Of a DNA stretch of 64,000 nt, positions 1-8,732 are shown piece by piece (within the stretch, counting starts at the first letter, position 1; the number at the start of each line of letters is the position of its first letter). The stretch lies in contig JADJHZ010000024.1 of assembly GCA_016707205.1 (NCBI GenBank), positions 62,001 through 126,000 on the forward strand, in the 5' to 3' direction. Position numbers and translations under genes: made by a program. The notes beneath the pieces were generated by a model. The model worked only from the letters and a program-made list of their open reading frames with translations. It was not told the origin of the DNA and made no database searches. Source of the stretch: Haliscomenobacter sp. (GTDB taxonomy: Bacteria; Bacteroidota; Bacteroidia; Chitinophagales; Saprospiraceae).

Positions 1-250
1 CGCCCCGCTCTATCCAGGTTTGGCCCTCATCGGAGGAATAAAAAAGGCCCAACCCTCCAAAACCGGCCCATAAGGCCTTGTCCTGAGAAGACAAGAATAA
101 TACCTCATAGCCTGTTGGGCTTTTGGTAGGCTGCCATGCCTCCTGTCCGAAGGCAGATGCATATAAAATGAAAAAAAGCAAGGAGATTGCTGCGTAACGG
201 CTCGCAGAAAGGAGCGTAAAAAAGCGGTTTGGGGCGGTTTTAAGATACAT
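1..250 (-). CDS. Secreted BNR/Asp-box repeat protein, N-terminal part (runs off window)
   Basis: The gene begins with ATG at 250 on the minus strand and stays open to the window edge, giving 83 residues. A hydrophobic segment at about residues 20-34 ends in FGQ, a normal Bacteroidota signal peptide. Residues 72-79 read SSDEGQTW, a clean Asp-box (S-x-D-x-G-x-T-W), the signature of BNR/sortilin-type beta-propellers. In this phylum such proteins are often exported fibronectin- or photosynthesis-stability-like propellers, sometimes ending in a kinase or a sorting domain, but that part is outside the window. The function is therefore open. No partner gene is close: the next gene also lies on the minus strand, 437 bp away at 687. 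Confidence 0.75.
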   Translation of the reverse strand, partial: MYLKTAPNRFFTLLSASRYAAISLLFFILYASAFGQEAWQPTKSPTGYEVLFLSSQDKALWAGFGGLGLFYSSDEGQTWIERG

Positions 251-472
251 TAGAACAGGAATCTTGGGTTCAGAAATAGAATGCCTGAGGCCTTGTAACA
301 AGGCCTGAAAAAAAACGCACAACATGACCGTACTTTCTTCCGGACGCAGGAACACTTGCCGGAAAAGCAACAGGTTGAACGAGGATTAAGGAACGATGCT
401 ATCAGATAGGACCTGGGGTACAGGGGTAGTCTGAGAGAGCCGATTTTGGACGGGTGACTAAACTTATTTTGT

Positions 473-503
473 CAAAAGTAAAAACCTCCTGATAAAATAG
501 CAA
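473..503 (-). promoter_or_regulatory. Candidate Bacteroidota promoter (TTG-N20-TACTTTTG)
   Basis: Read on the minus strand there is TTG, 20 bp, then TACTTTTG, which fits the Bacteroidota sigma pattern TTTG-N19-21-TAnnTTTG. It would drive the BNR gene whose ATG is about 220 bp downstream, implying a long leader. This rests on the motif only. Confidence 0.35.
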
Positions 504-610
504 TATATATCTCTTTTTCCAAGATTAAATTTTTGTAAACTCGCTAAAAAAAACGCTCCCGCGTATCCGCATTGAGCCGGATGCTGGCAGCCAGGCATAT
601 CCCCCCCCAA

Positions 611-650
611 TAAAAAGGAGGCAAGCCGGACTACTCCGGCCTGCCCCCCT
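611..650 (-). terminator. Rho-independent terminator of the molybdopterin oxidoreductase gene
   Basis: An inverted repeat (arms around AGGCAAGCCGGA and TCCGGCCTGCCCCCCT, loop CTAC) lies 37 bp past the stop codon. In minus-strand direction it is followed by TTTTTA. This is the classic hairpin plus T-tract. Confidence 0.75.
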
Positions 651-686
651 ATCCTACGCAGTATTCAGGTTTCCCTGGAGGAGCGT

Positions 687-3569
687 TTATTCCTCCGGGA
701 AGTAGAAGGTTTCTTTAGCGGGCCGGAGCGCTCGGGGCATCCACAGCGGCCGGCGCAGGTTATCCGGACCGGGCGCAGGGCGCGTCATCTTCAGCCATTC
801 TTTATACACTTCGTGGGCCTTGTTGGTGTCCACGAAAATATCGCCGTAATGGTCCTGAGGGCCGGCCTTTTCCAGGCGTACCCGTTGGTGCCAGCAGTGC
901 ATGCCGCTGATGGGATCGGGGTGAACGGCATGGGTGATGTTTTGGTGCACGCCGCCGTCGGTCCAGAAGATTCGTTTGGAATCCGGGTCCTTGCTGTTGA
1001 ATGGCCCGACGTTTCTGACCGTCCGCATGCGCCACCCGCCGTTTCCGTCGTTTTCGATGCTGACCGTGTTCACTGCCCAGCGGTTGCCCTCGGGGTCCTG
1101 CTGCCGGCGCCAGCGGCCAATATGGTGGGAGCAGGCAATTACGCCGGGTTTCATTCCTTGGGTAACCCATACTTTATCGACAAAGTAGCCGATATCCGTA
1201 TTGACTTTGAGCAGATCGCCGGTCTTTAACCCAAACCTCCCGGCGTCGTCCGGATGCATCCAGATCGGGTTGCGGTTGGAGATTTCCGTCAGCCATTTCG
1301 CGTTTCCGGAACGGGAGTGGATCAGGGTCGGAAGGCGGAAGGTCGGCACCAGCACGTATTCTCCTTTGGATTTGTCCAAATTATCCAGGTGGATATGGCT
1401 CTTGATGTAGGTAGGAATGGCGTATTCCGGCCATTTCCAATCGATCATCGTTTGAGAGAAGAATTCGTTCTTCCGGGAGGGCGTCGGGAACCCCACAAAA
1501 GGCTTTCCATCCAACAGGACGCCGATAGCGCTGCCGTTTTTGGAAATTACCCCGCTTTCCTCATCCACCGTACTGCCTTCCAATTCGGCTGCCGTCAGTT
1601 GTTTTTCATTCTTTAAATAGCTGTGTTTTTCGACCTCAAACGCGCCAAACCGCTTCATATAATCGAGTTCCGTCAGGCCTGCGTTGCGCGCGGCTTCGGG
1701 CAGACCGGCGATATTTTCGAAAATGTACTGGTAGTACTCATCGACGTTGATTTTTTCCCCCGGCCGGTACGGCGACAGGAAGTGCTTGCGGATGCCCAGG
1801 CTGCCATCCGGATCGATGCGCCAGGACAGTTCGATCCAGAACTCGTCTTCTTCCCAAACCTCGCCCGGGTTTGCCTCGTAGGTTAACGCAACCGGTTTTC
1901 CGTTGCGCCGGGCGGCTTCCCGGAGTACGGGCTGGCGGAAAGCGATCCAGATGCCGGAGTGGGTTTCGTAGCTGTTCAAGTCGTGCCGTTCGGAAGCTAG
2001 CCCCATCGGAAGCACATAATCGGCCCAGAAAGCGGTTTCGTTCCAGGTTGGCGTCATAGCGATATGCATGCCGATCATCTGTTCGCTCGACAAGGCCTCA
2101 ATCCAGGTGAACCCGTCGGGATAGGTCCACACCGGGTTGAACACCCGGGTAAAGTAAACCTCCATTCGCCCGCGGCCTTCCTTCAGGAAGTGTGGAAGAA
2201 GAAAACTTGGTTCAAAAAAGGACAGCGGGTATTCTTTCGGGAAGTGGAGTTCATTCCAGAACGTCTGAGCCGGAGGCGTGTCAAAGAATTTCGGTTTGAT
2301 CTTGTTCCAGGCGCTGGGGGAGGTACCGCCCACCGTTCCCACGCTGCCCGTCAGCACGTTCAGGAAGTGCAGGCAGCGCGACACGGCCCAGCCGCCCAGG
2401 TTGCCGGAAGAGGCGCTGCGCCAGTTGTGGGTAGAAAACCGCTCGCCCGCCTTGCCGATCTGCCGGGCAACGTCCACGATCATCGTCGCTTTTACGCCGC
2501 TTTCCTTCTCCGCAAATTCAGGGGTGAACTCCCGGTATTCTTCCCGGATTTTTTCGATGTAGTTTTCGAACGTGACGGCAACACCCGGGTGCACCTTCTT
2601 CAGGTAGTCTTTCCAGTTGACCCAGTTTTCGATGTAAGGCCGGTTGTAGAGCCCCTCGTCAAGGATCACTTTAGCCATGGCAAGCAGCACCGCCGCCTCC
2701 GTACCCGGGTAAGAAGGCATCCAATAATCGGCCATACTGGCGGTGTTGGACAACCGGGGGTCCAGAACGGCCAGCTTGGCGCCTTTCATTTTGGCTTCGA
2801 TAATCCGCTGGGCGTGCGGATTGAAATAGTGCCCGCTTTCCAGGTGGGCGCTGATGAGAAAAATAAAGTCGGCGTTGGCATGATCGGGAGATGGCCGGTC
2901 GTACCCATACCAAATGCTGTACCCAAACCGGGCGCCGGAAGAACAGATGTTCGTATGGCTGTTGTGCCCATCGACGTTCCAGGACTGGAGCACCCGGTCC
3001 ATATAGCCTTCGTGACCGGGGCGGCCTACGTGGTAAACCACCTCGTTGTTGCGCTTCTCCTGAAGGGCTTTGCGAATGCGGGCGGCAATATCGTCGAGCG
3101 CTTCGTCCCAGCTTACCCGCTCCCACTGCCCTTCCCCCCGCTCGCCTTTGCGTTTCATGGGGTACAGGATGCGGTCGGGGTCGGTAATCTGGTTGATGGT
3201 GGCCGGCCCTTTAGCGCAGTTCCTTCCCCGGCTGGCGGGGTGGTAAGGATTGCCTTCGAACTTGCGCACCTGTCCGGTTTCCTTATCGATAAACGCGGTA
3301 AGCCCGCAAGCGGCTTCGCAGTTGAAGCAGGTAGTCGGCACAATCGTGTAATGCTTTTTCGACAACCTGGGCCAATCTTTTGCTTCGTATTCCACCCAGT
3401 CGTCCCATTGTTCGGGGGGCGGGAAGTTGGTCAGATGGCCGGGTTCAACCAAACGCTCCAAAGGCGTTTCGGTCTCCTGGTGCAAATTGGGGATTAATCC
3501 GATCTTCTCGGCAATCTGCTCGATTAGGGTATGATGACGTTTATTTTTCATTCTTTTTAGCTGTTGCAT
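687..3569 (-). CDS. Molybdopterin oxidoreductase, catalytic subunit (CISM/PsrA-PhsA-SoeA group)
   Basis: At 960 residues this is a full-length complex-iron-sulfur-molybdoenzyme catalytic subunit. Cys81, Cys84, Cys88 and Cys118 form the C-x2-C-x3-C-x29-C site for the FS0 [4Fe-4S] cluster. Cys209, in NICSSG, sits where the molybdenum-ligating cysteine is found in the polysulfide/thiosulfate reductase group. The C-terminal third has the usual molydopterin-dinucleotide-binding fold. The N-terminus (MQQLKRMKNKRHH) has neither a twin-arginine motif nor a hydrophobic core, so the enzyme should stay in the cytoplasm. This is unlike PsrA or PhsA and like sulfite dehydrogenase SoeA, which is of similar length. 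It lies 34 bp downstream of the Fe-S/NrfD subunit and shares its strand. The SulP gene upstream suggests sulfur chemistry. The substrate is inferred, not shown; tetrathionate, polysulfide or other substrates remain possible. Confidence 0.85.
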   Translation of the reverse strand: MQQLKRMKNKRHHTLIEQIAEKIGLIPNLHQETETPLERLVEPGHLTNFPPPEQWDDWVEYEAKDWPRLSKKHYTIVPTTCFNCEAACGLTAFIDKETGQVRKFEGNPYHPASRGRNCAKGPATINQITDPDRILYPMKRKGERGEGQWERVSWDEALDDIAARIRKALQEKRNNEVVYHVGRPGHEGYMDRVLQSWNVDGHNSHTNICSSGARFGYSIWYGYDRPSPDHANADFIFLISAHLESGHYFNPHAQRIIEAKMKGAKLAVLDPRLSNTASMADYWMPSYPGTEAAVLLAMAKVILDEGLYNRPYIENWVNWKDYLKKVHPGVAVTFENYIEKIREEYREFTPEFAEKESGVKATMIVDVARQIGKAGERFSTHNWRSASSGNLGGWAVSRCLHFLNVLTGSVGTVGGTSPSAWNKIKPKFFDTPPAQTFWNELHFPKEYPLSFFEPSFLLPHFLKEGRGRMEVYFTRVFNPVWTYPDGFTWIEALSSEQMIGMHIAMTPTWNETAFWADYVLPMGLASERHDLNSYETHSGIWIAFRQPVLREAARRNGKPVALTYEANPGEVWEEDEFWIELSWRIDPDGSLGIRKHFLSPYRPGEKINVDEYYQYIFENIAGLPEAARNAGLTELDYMKRFGAFEVEKHSYLKNEKQLTAAELEGSTVDEESGVISKNGSAIGVLLDGKPFVGFPTPSRKNEFFSQTMIDWKWPEYAIPTYIKSHIHLDNLDKSKGEYVLVPTFRLPTLIHSRSGNAKWLTEISNRNPIWMHPDDAGRFGLKTGDLLKVNTDIGYFVDKVWVTQGMKPGVIACSHHIGRWRRQQDPEGNRWAVNTVSIENDGNGGWRMRTVRNVGPFNSKDPDSKRIFWTDGGVHQNITHAVHPDPISGMHCWHQRVRLEKAGPQDHYGDIFVDTNKAHEVYKEWLKMTRPAPGPDNLRRPLWMPRALRPAKETFYFPEE

Positions 3570-3580
3570 TTGAAAAAATA

Positions 3581-3601
3581 GTAGAGAGTAGGGAGCAGGG
3601 A
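3581..3601. repeat. Short GGGAGCA-type repeat between the two CISM genes
   Basis: The 34-bp spacer between the subunit genes contains AGAGAGTAGGGAGCAGGGA. This is a short piece of the same 7-bp word family that forms large arrays at 28599 and 51469. There is no facing complementary arm here. Confidence 0.5.
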
Positions 3602-3603
3602 TT

Positions 3604-5226
3604 TTATACCAGCGGAATGCGTTGCGGCGCTTCCACCCAGATATGCTCGGTCAGGTAAATGCCGATCAGCGCAATAAGGCCGGAAGCAGCCAATAAAAGA
3701 GATCCGCTTCCGGCCGACAGCAAAACCAGGGGAAGGATATTGCCGAAAGCCATCACGCCGAACCAGAACAGACGGCGGTAGCGGCCTTTAACGATCATCT
3801 TCACCACTGCTTTGGCATCTACGGTCGGGTGCGGAGTAACGATCTCCAGGAAGATCGTGAACAGGTTGATGGACAGTCCGACGATCAAAACGGTGGTCAA
3901 AAAGCGGGTCCAGTCAGCCTGAGCGTCCTGGAAGAAGGACAGGATGCCAAACGCGGCGGCGCCAGCCATAACGCTATGCACCAGCATGTGGAGCGAAAGC
4001 GACGGACTCTGCCAGAAATCGCGCCCTTTGGCCTGCGCAAACAGGAAAGCGGTGTAAATCGCCACCACGGCTGCCGAAATAGCCGTTACCCAAATCAGGA
4101 CTTCCTCTAAAACACGGATGTTGAGGAAAAGGAATAACCCGTTTAATGCGATCAGGCCCCCATAAACAGAAATGGCATACCCGCCGCGCACCAGCCAGGA
4201 ACCCCACTGAGGGCGAAGCAAGACGTTCAGGAAGCGATCCGGCCGGTCGAGGTCCTTCACCAGCAACGCCCCGGTAGCGCCGAGGAAAACAAGCGCAAGG
4301 CCCAATCCCCACCATACGTTATTCAACCCGGGTTGGGCAGCCCCGCTAACGAGGGATAAAAACGGTATCAGGAACGCGCCGGCAGAAATGGCTTTGGTAA
4401 GCACATATCCGGAAACTTCCCATCCCCAGAGGACGCCCTTTTCCGGAGTGTCGTAAATTCGCCTTGGCTTGCCGAGCATCAGGTCGATCGATTTGCTCGG
4501 GCCGTTTTGGGCTACTTCGCCTGCGGTGGCGGTTTGCCGGTTGCCCTGCATCAGCGTCTGGATCGCATCTCCGTTGGAGAAGGCCAATTTTTCGGCTTCT
4601 TTGGCGTAATGGCCAACGCCAAGCGATTGGGAGTTCCAGAAATATTCGTTGGAACGCTCCGTCAAGGAAGGGGTAAGCGACGCTTCGTCGCCGTTAATAT
4701 AGAACAGGTTGGGAACCGTGCCTTTGGACACTTTTCGGACCGTGACCTGCTCCCTCGCCAGGAGCTGCGCGATTTCCGTATCCGGGTTCTCCATGTCGCC
4801 CGAGATAATGGCATGTTCCGGGCACACGTTGACGCAAGCGGGCTCCAACCCTATATCCACCCGCTGGGCGCAATAATTGCACTTGGCGGCAGTGTGGTTT
4901 TCGGGATCAATGTACAGCGCGTCGTAGGGGCAAGCCTGCATACAGGATTTGCATCCGATACAGCGGCGGTTGTCAAAGTCGACGATTCCGTCTTCGCGGA
5001 AGAACAAGGCCTCCACCGGGCAGATCTCTACACAAGGCGCCTCGGTGCAGTGATTGCAGCGCATAACGGAAAACAAGCGCCTGGTATTGGGGAATTCCCC
5101 TTTCTCCACCTGTTTGACCCAGGTGCGGTTGACTCCCAGCGGTACCTGATGCTCTGCCTTGCACGCCGTGGTGCAAGCATGACACCCAATGCACTTACGG
5201 TTGTCAATGATGAAACCATATCTCAT
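3604..5226 (-). CDS. Fused iron-sulfur and NrfD-type membrane subunit of the CISM complex
   Basis: The 540-residue protein joins two normally separate subunits. Residues 1 to about 180 form a DmsB/NrfC-type ferredoxin with four cysteine clusters, beginning CIGCHACTTAC, then CNHCTEAPCVEIC, CIGCKSCMQAC and CNYCAQRV, so four [4Fe-4S] centres are expected. A linker of roughly 80 residues leads to an NrfD/PsrC-like integral membrane part of about eight to nine hydrophobic helices, including the family signature DLDRPDRFLNVLLRPQWGSW. The protein should pass electrons between the catalytic subunit and the quinone pool. No signal peptide is present, so the Fe-S domain faces the cytoplasm, matching the catalytic subunit. 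SulP lies upstream on the same strand, 93 bp away, and the catalytic subunit follows closely. The B-C fusion is seen directly; direction of electron flow is inferred. Confidence 0.85.
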   Translation of the reverse strand: MRYGFIIDNRKCIGCHACTTACKAEHQVPLGVNRTWVKQVEKGEFPNTRRLFSVMRCNHCTEAPCVEICPVEALFFREDGIVDFDNRRCIGCKSCMQACPYDALYIDPENHTAAKCNYCAQRVDIGLEPACVNVCPEHAIISGDMENPDTEIAQLLAREQVTVRKVSKGTVPNLFYINGDEASLTPSLTERSNEYFWNSQSLGVGHYAKEAEKLAFSNGDAIQTLMQGNRQTATAGEVAQNGPSKSIDLMLGKPRRIYDTPEKGVLWGWEVSGYVLTKAISAGAFLIPFLSLVSGAAQPGLNNVWWGLGLALVFLGATGALLVKDLDRPDRFLNVLLRPQWGSWLVRGGYAISVYGGLIALNGLFLFLNIRVLEEVLIWVTAISAAVVAIYTAFLFAQAKGRDFWQSPSLSLHMLVHSVMAGAAAFGILSFFQDAQADWTRFLTTVLIVGLSINLFTIFLEIVTPHPTVDAKAVVKMIVKGRYRRLFWFGVMAFGNILPLVLLSAGSGSLLLAASGLIALIGIYLTEHIWVEAPQRIPLV

Positions 5227-5319
5227 AGAAAATCTGATTTTATAAGGTTTATCCGATAAATATGAAATAAAGAAAATATACTCTTTTTTAATCTCTGTGT
5301 TTTGCCAGTAAATCCCACA

Positions 5320-7068
5320 CTACTGGCATTTCGTTTTGGCGCTCGGTTTACGAAACCTGGAGTCTTGTTCAAATGCCAGTAGGGTGAAACCTTTCTGCAG
5401 GTTATAGGCTTCCACCGCCTCGTGGACGCTGAAGAACAGGCGATCTTCCCCTATCTTTTCCAACAGGCCGAAGATGACCAGTTTATCGCGCACCGGACCA
5501 ATAACATCCGCCAAAAACAGCTCTACTCCCCTATCCTGGAGATCCTTGATCAACCTGGCAAAAACCCGCATCCCCGAGGAATCGATATCGCTGATGCTGG
5601 AACAATCCAGCACAAACGCCTTCAGCGTACCTTGCTGATTCATCAGCAATTGCTGGATATTATCCTGAAAGAAACTGGAATTCCCGAAATACAGCTGGGC
5701 ATCGAAACGGAAAATGAGCAAGTCGTTTTGCTGCTCTGCCGTACCAAAGCGGGTAATATTCCGGTAATGCGCCGTATTCGGGAGCCTCCCCAGAACGGCG
5801 ACGTGGGGCCGGGAGTTACTATACAGCATTAGGGCCAGCGACAAAATAATCCCGATGATTACGCCGCTCTGAATACCCAGGGTAAGGGTAGCGATAAACG
5901 TTGCCAGCAACGTGTAAAAGTCCCTCCGGTCTGTTTTCCATAAATGCGCCGCTTCCTGATAATCGACGAGGCCGATAACGGCTACCACGATAACGGACGC
6001 CAGCAACGCCTTGGGCAGGTAAAAGAAGAAGGGCGTCAAGAACAACAGCGTGAGCGCGACGACCAGCGAAGCCACGATGGAAGACATTCCCGTTCTGGCC
6101 CCCGAACTGTCGTTCACTGCTGAGCGGGTAAAGCTGCCCGTGGTCGGCGCTGCCTGAAAAAAGGCGCCTCCCATTTTGGTGATCCCCAACGCGATCAGTT
6201 CCTGATTGGGGATAACTTTATACGTATTATGCTTGGTTTCTAAAGCGCGGGCGATCGCCAGCGACTCGATGAAACTGATCAGGCAGATCGTCAGCGCTAA
6301 GGGCAACAATTGCTGAAAATCCTGAAAGGACACCTTGGGCACGCCAAAAGAAGGAAGCCCCTGGGGAACCACCCCAACGATATCTACTCCCTGCAGGTCG
6401 AGACGAAATCCCCAAACCACTGCGATTCCCAGCGCAACCGTAATCAACGCCCCGGGAATCGTTTTTCTAATCCGGCGCAGGAACAGAATCAACCCAATTC
6501 CGGCCAAGCCGATCGCCACGGTCAACCAATGAACACCCCCGATATTTTGGATCAGCCCCGCGCCAATGCGCTGGATCTGATTGCTCTGGGGCAAATCGAT
6601 CCCGAGCAGGTATTTCAATTGGCTCATCCCAATGATAAATGCAGCGGCAGAAGTAAACCCCGACATTACCGGATGAGAAAGAAAATTGACCATAAATCCC
6701 AACCGGAATATGCCCAGCAAAATCTGAATCAACCCCGCCAGAAAGGCTGTCCCTACCGCCAAAGCAATAAATCGCTCCGACCCAGGCTCGGCAAAAGCAG
6801 AAACCCCCGTCACAACCAATAACGAAACCAAGGCAACCGGCCCCACCGACAAATGCCGGGAAGTGCCAAAAAAAGCATACAAGAATAAAGGCACAATGCT
6901 GGCGTACAATCCATAAATCGGCGGCAAACCCGCCAGCAAACCATACGCCATGCCCTGGGGCACCAACATCACTCCTACCGTTAGCCCCGCTTGCGCATCC
7001 CACCGGAAATCTTGGCGCCGGTATTGGGTAATCCAGTCGGAAATCGGAAAAAATGTGGACGCTTTCAT
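5320..7068 (-). CDS. SulP family anion permease with STAS domain
   Basis: This 582-residue protein has the SulP layout. About ten to twelve hydrophobic helices span residues 25-425, starting with the family motif GLTVGVMLVPQGMAYGLLAG. A cytoplasmic STAS domain follows at about residues 440-560 and contains LDCSSISDIDSSG, the usual phosphoacceptor-like loop. SulP proteins carry sulfate, bicarbonate or other anions across the inner membrane. It is first in a same-strand run with the CISM subunit genes, 93 bp upstream of the Fe-S/NrfD gene. If that complex oxidises sulfite or reduces a sulfur oxyanion, SulP could move substrate or product. Bicarbonate transport cannot be excluded from sequence. 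The ATG at 7068 gives the normal start of the family. Confidence 0.88.
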   Translation of the reverse strand: MKASTFFPISDWITQYRRQDFRWDAQAGLTVGVMLVPQGMAYGLLAGLPPIYGLYASIVPLFLYAFFGTSRHLSVGPVALVSLLVVTGVSAFAEPGSERFIALAVGTAFLAGLIQILLGIFRLGFMVNFLSHPVMSGFTSAAAFIIGMSQLKYLLGIDLPQSNQIQRIGAGLIQNIGGVHWLTVAIGLAGIGLILFLRRIRKTIPGALITVALGIAVVWGFRLDLQGVDIVGVVPQGLPSFGVPKVSFQDFQQLLPLALTICLISFIESLAIARALETKHNTYKVIPNQELIALGITKMGGAFFQAAPTTGSFTRSAVNDSSGARTGMSSIVASLVVALTLLFLTPFFFYLPKALLASVIVVAVIGLVDYQEAAHLWKTDRRDFYTLLATFIATLTLGIQSGVIIGIILSLALMLYSNSRPHVAVLGRLPNTAHYRNITRFGTAEQQNDLLIFRFDAQLYFGNSSFFQDNIQQLLMNQQGTLKAFVLDCSSISDIDSSGMRVFARLIKDLQDRGVELFLADVIGPVRDKLVIFGLLEKIGEDRLFFSVHEAVEAYNLQKGFTLLAFEQDSRFRKPSAKTKCQ

Positions 7069-7330
7069 CGAACTGTCTTTTAGGGATGCCCGCCGCCATT
7101 CCCTGATACGTTTACGCTTACTTAAGCCCTTACAGCGCTCTTTTATCTGCCCTGAAAAGAGTGCATGGAGGTGGTTTGGTCAATCGGATATTCAAATCTA
7201 TGAATATCTTTTCATAAGTTGGATTAAAAAAACATCTTTTTGGGGGGGAACAAACCAGCGGTTTTTTTCCTTGCGCACGAGGGGTCTTGCCTTCAAATTG
7301 CCGGATAGAAACCAAAAACAACCTCCAGTT

Positions 7331-8167
7331 ATGAAACAACCGTTTGTCGGCCTGATGGCCGCTTGCCTCTGCTTGTCCCTTTCCGGTCAGGAACCGGAAT
7401 TTGGCGTAATCGCCTCCCTGGCCGCCTACGACGGGGACCTCGCCCCCAAAAAACCGGAACTTTTGCTGCACACGCTTCGCCCGGCCTACGGCATTTGGGG
7501 GAAGTGGCATCTGAGCCCCCGCTGGGCAGTGCGCCTCTCGGCCCAAGCTATAACCCTGGCAGGAAGCGACGCGCTCAGCCAACGCCCCAGAGGGCTGCAT
7601 TTCCAAACCGGCGTGGCGGAATATTCCCTTTCCGGAGAATATCGGCTTTCGGCATTTGCTTTGGGCAAAGGGGAGGCAGAATGGATTCCTTACCTACACT
7701 TCGGGGCCGGACGAATCCGCTTCATGCCGCGGGCCAGGGCCGACGGCCGCTGGATCGATCTCCAACCGCTAGGCACAGAAGGTCAAGGCATTAAAGGATA
7801 CCCTCTTCCCTACCCTACCAGCGCCTCCGTCTATCCGTATGGGGCAGGATTACAGCTCCTGTTGGACGGGCGCTGGGGATTCGCGCTGGAATATACCGCG
7901 CGGTTTACCCAAACCGATTATCTCGACGACGTGAGTACCGGCAGAGTGCCCTATGCCAAACTGATGCAATACAAAGGAGCAGAAATCGCCCGGTTGAGCA
8001 GACCGGGCTTCGACCCGGCTTCCGACGATCCCCTCGTTCCATATGTGCGCGGGGGCGCCGGCAGGGACTGGTACTATTCGGCCGGTCTGGCCTTGAGCTA
8101 CCGCGTCAGCAACCATATCCGGATCGGCGCCCGTCCTCCGCGCAAACGGGTGCGCTGTCCTAAATAA
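7331..8167 (+). CDS. DUF6089-like outer-membrane beta-barrel protein
   Basis: The frame is open further upstream, but the ATG at 7331 starts a good signal peptide (MKQPFVGLMAACLCLSLSGQ), giving 278 residues. Alternating hydrophobic and aromatic strands, many Tyr/Gly turns and the segment TDYLDDVST match the DUF6089 family of small Bacteroidota outer-membrane barrels. Family members have no proven function. The protein reads divergently from the SulP gene across a 262-bp gap that contains AT-rich stretches and a G7 run. The C-terminus ends in basic residues (RPPRKRVRCPK), which is unusual for a barrel, so a frame disturbance near the end is possible. Confidence 0.7.
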   Translation: MKQPFVGLMAACLCLSLSGQEPEFGVIASLAAYDGDLAPKKPELLLHTLRPAYGIWGKWHLSPRWAVRLSAQAITLAGSDALSQRPRGLHFQTGVAEYSLSGEYRLSAFALGKGEAEWIPYLHFGAGRIRFMPRARADGRWIDLQPLGTEGQGIKGYPLPYPTSASVYPYGAGLQLLLDGRWGFALEYTARFTQTDYLDDVSTGRVPYAKLMQYKGAEIARLSRPGFDPASDDPLVPYVRGGAGRDWYYSAGLALSYRVSNHIRIGARPPRKRVRCPK

Positions 8168-8231
8168 ATCTTAAAGGAATGGTTCGCTAAAACTTCGGGA
8201 ATGGATAGCTTGTTTTTCCAGAAAAAAGCGC

Positions 8232-8732
8232 ATGCTGCCCATTTCCGCATTGCTGATTGCCGCAATGCCTTTGATTCGGCCTTCCTCTCCGGAAGTTCAC
8301 CCGGTTCACCTTAGCGTGATGGAGATCTATCGGGATGAAAAAACCCGGCAGATCGGCATGTCGGTAACGCTGTTCATGGACGACTTCGGCGACGCGATCC
8401 ATTACCAGACCTACGAAAAACAGATCCAGCAGGGCAAAATCAAACCGGAGAGCCTGATGGAGCGCTATTTGCAGCAAAAACTCACCATAAAAATGGACGG
8501 AGAGCGGGTGGCGTTCCGAATCCAGCGCACCGAAAACTCCATGGGCGCTATTACCTGTTACCTCCGGCTGGAGCCTGAACGCGCCGACGTGCGAACGATC
8601 GCCATCGACAATCAAATCTTTCTGGAACTCTTCGACGACCAACGGAATATGGTGCAGATCCAGATCCCCGGAAAGAAAAGCGGGATGCTTTCCCTGGACA
8701 GGAAAAAAACCAGCGGGCTGGCAGAGCTATGA
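8232..8732 (+). CDS. DUF6702 family periplasmic protein
   Basis: This 166-residue protein has a short N-terminal hydrophobic stretch and then HPVHLSVMEIYRDEKTRQI followed by MDDFGDAI. That pattern (His-Pro-x-His, beta strand, acidic DDhxxAh) is typical of DUF6702, found widely in Bacteroidota and predicted to be exported. Its role is unknown. The stop codon overlaps the stop region of the convergent YceI-like gene by 6 bp (8727-8732), so neither gene has an independent terminator here. Confidence 0.7.
   Translation: MLPISALLIAAMPLIRPSSPEVHPVHLSVMEIYRDEKTRQIGMSVTLFMDDFGDAIHYQTYEKQIQQGKIKPESLMERYLQQKLTIKMDGERVAFRIQRTENSMGAITCYLRLEPERADVRTIAIDNQIFLELFDDQRNMVQIQIPGKKSGMLSLDRKKTSGLAEL

Larger units (their letters stand above)
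251..686. other. Intergenic region, 436 bp
   Basis: No open frame with coding character was seen on either strand. The region holds a promoter-like pair at 473-503 pointing towards the BNR gene, an AT-rich stretch around 480-550, and a terminator for the molybdopterin gene at 611-650. Nothing else is recognised. Confidence 0.6.

Noticed and set aside
2064..3497. Long open frame on the plus strand opposite the molybdopterin gene
   Set aside because: It is the antisense shadow of a strongly conserved gene and has no family motifs. The same applies to long frames opposite the PHP/aceK region (20524-22101) and pckG (42519-43829).
687..3569. Tat signal peptide on the molybdopterin subunit
   Set aside because: The N-terminus is basic (KRMKNKRHH) but has no RRxFxK motif and no hydrophobic stretch after it.
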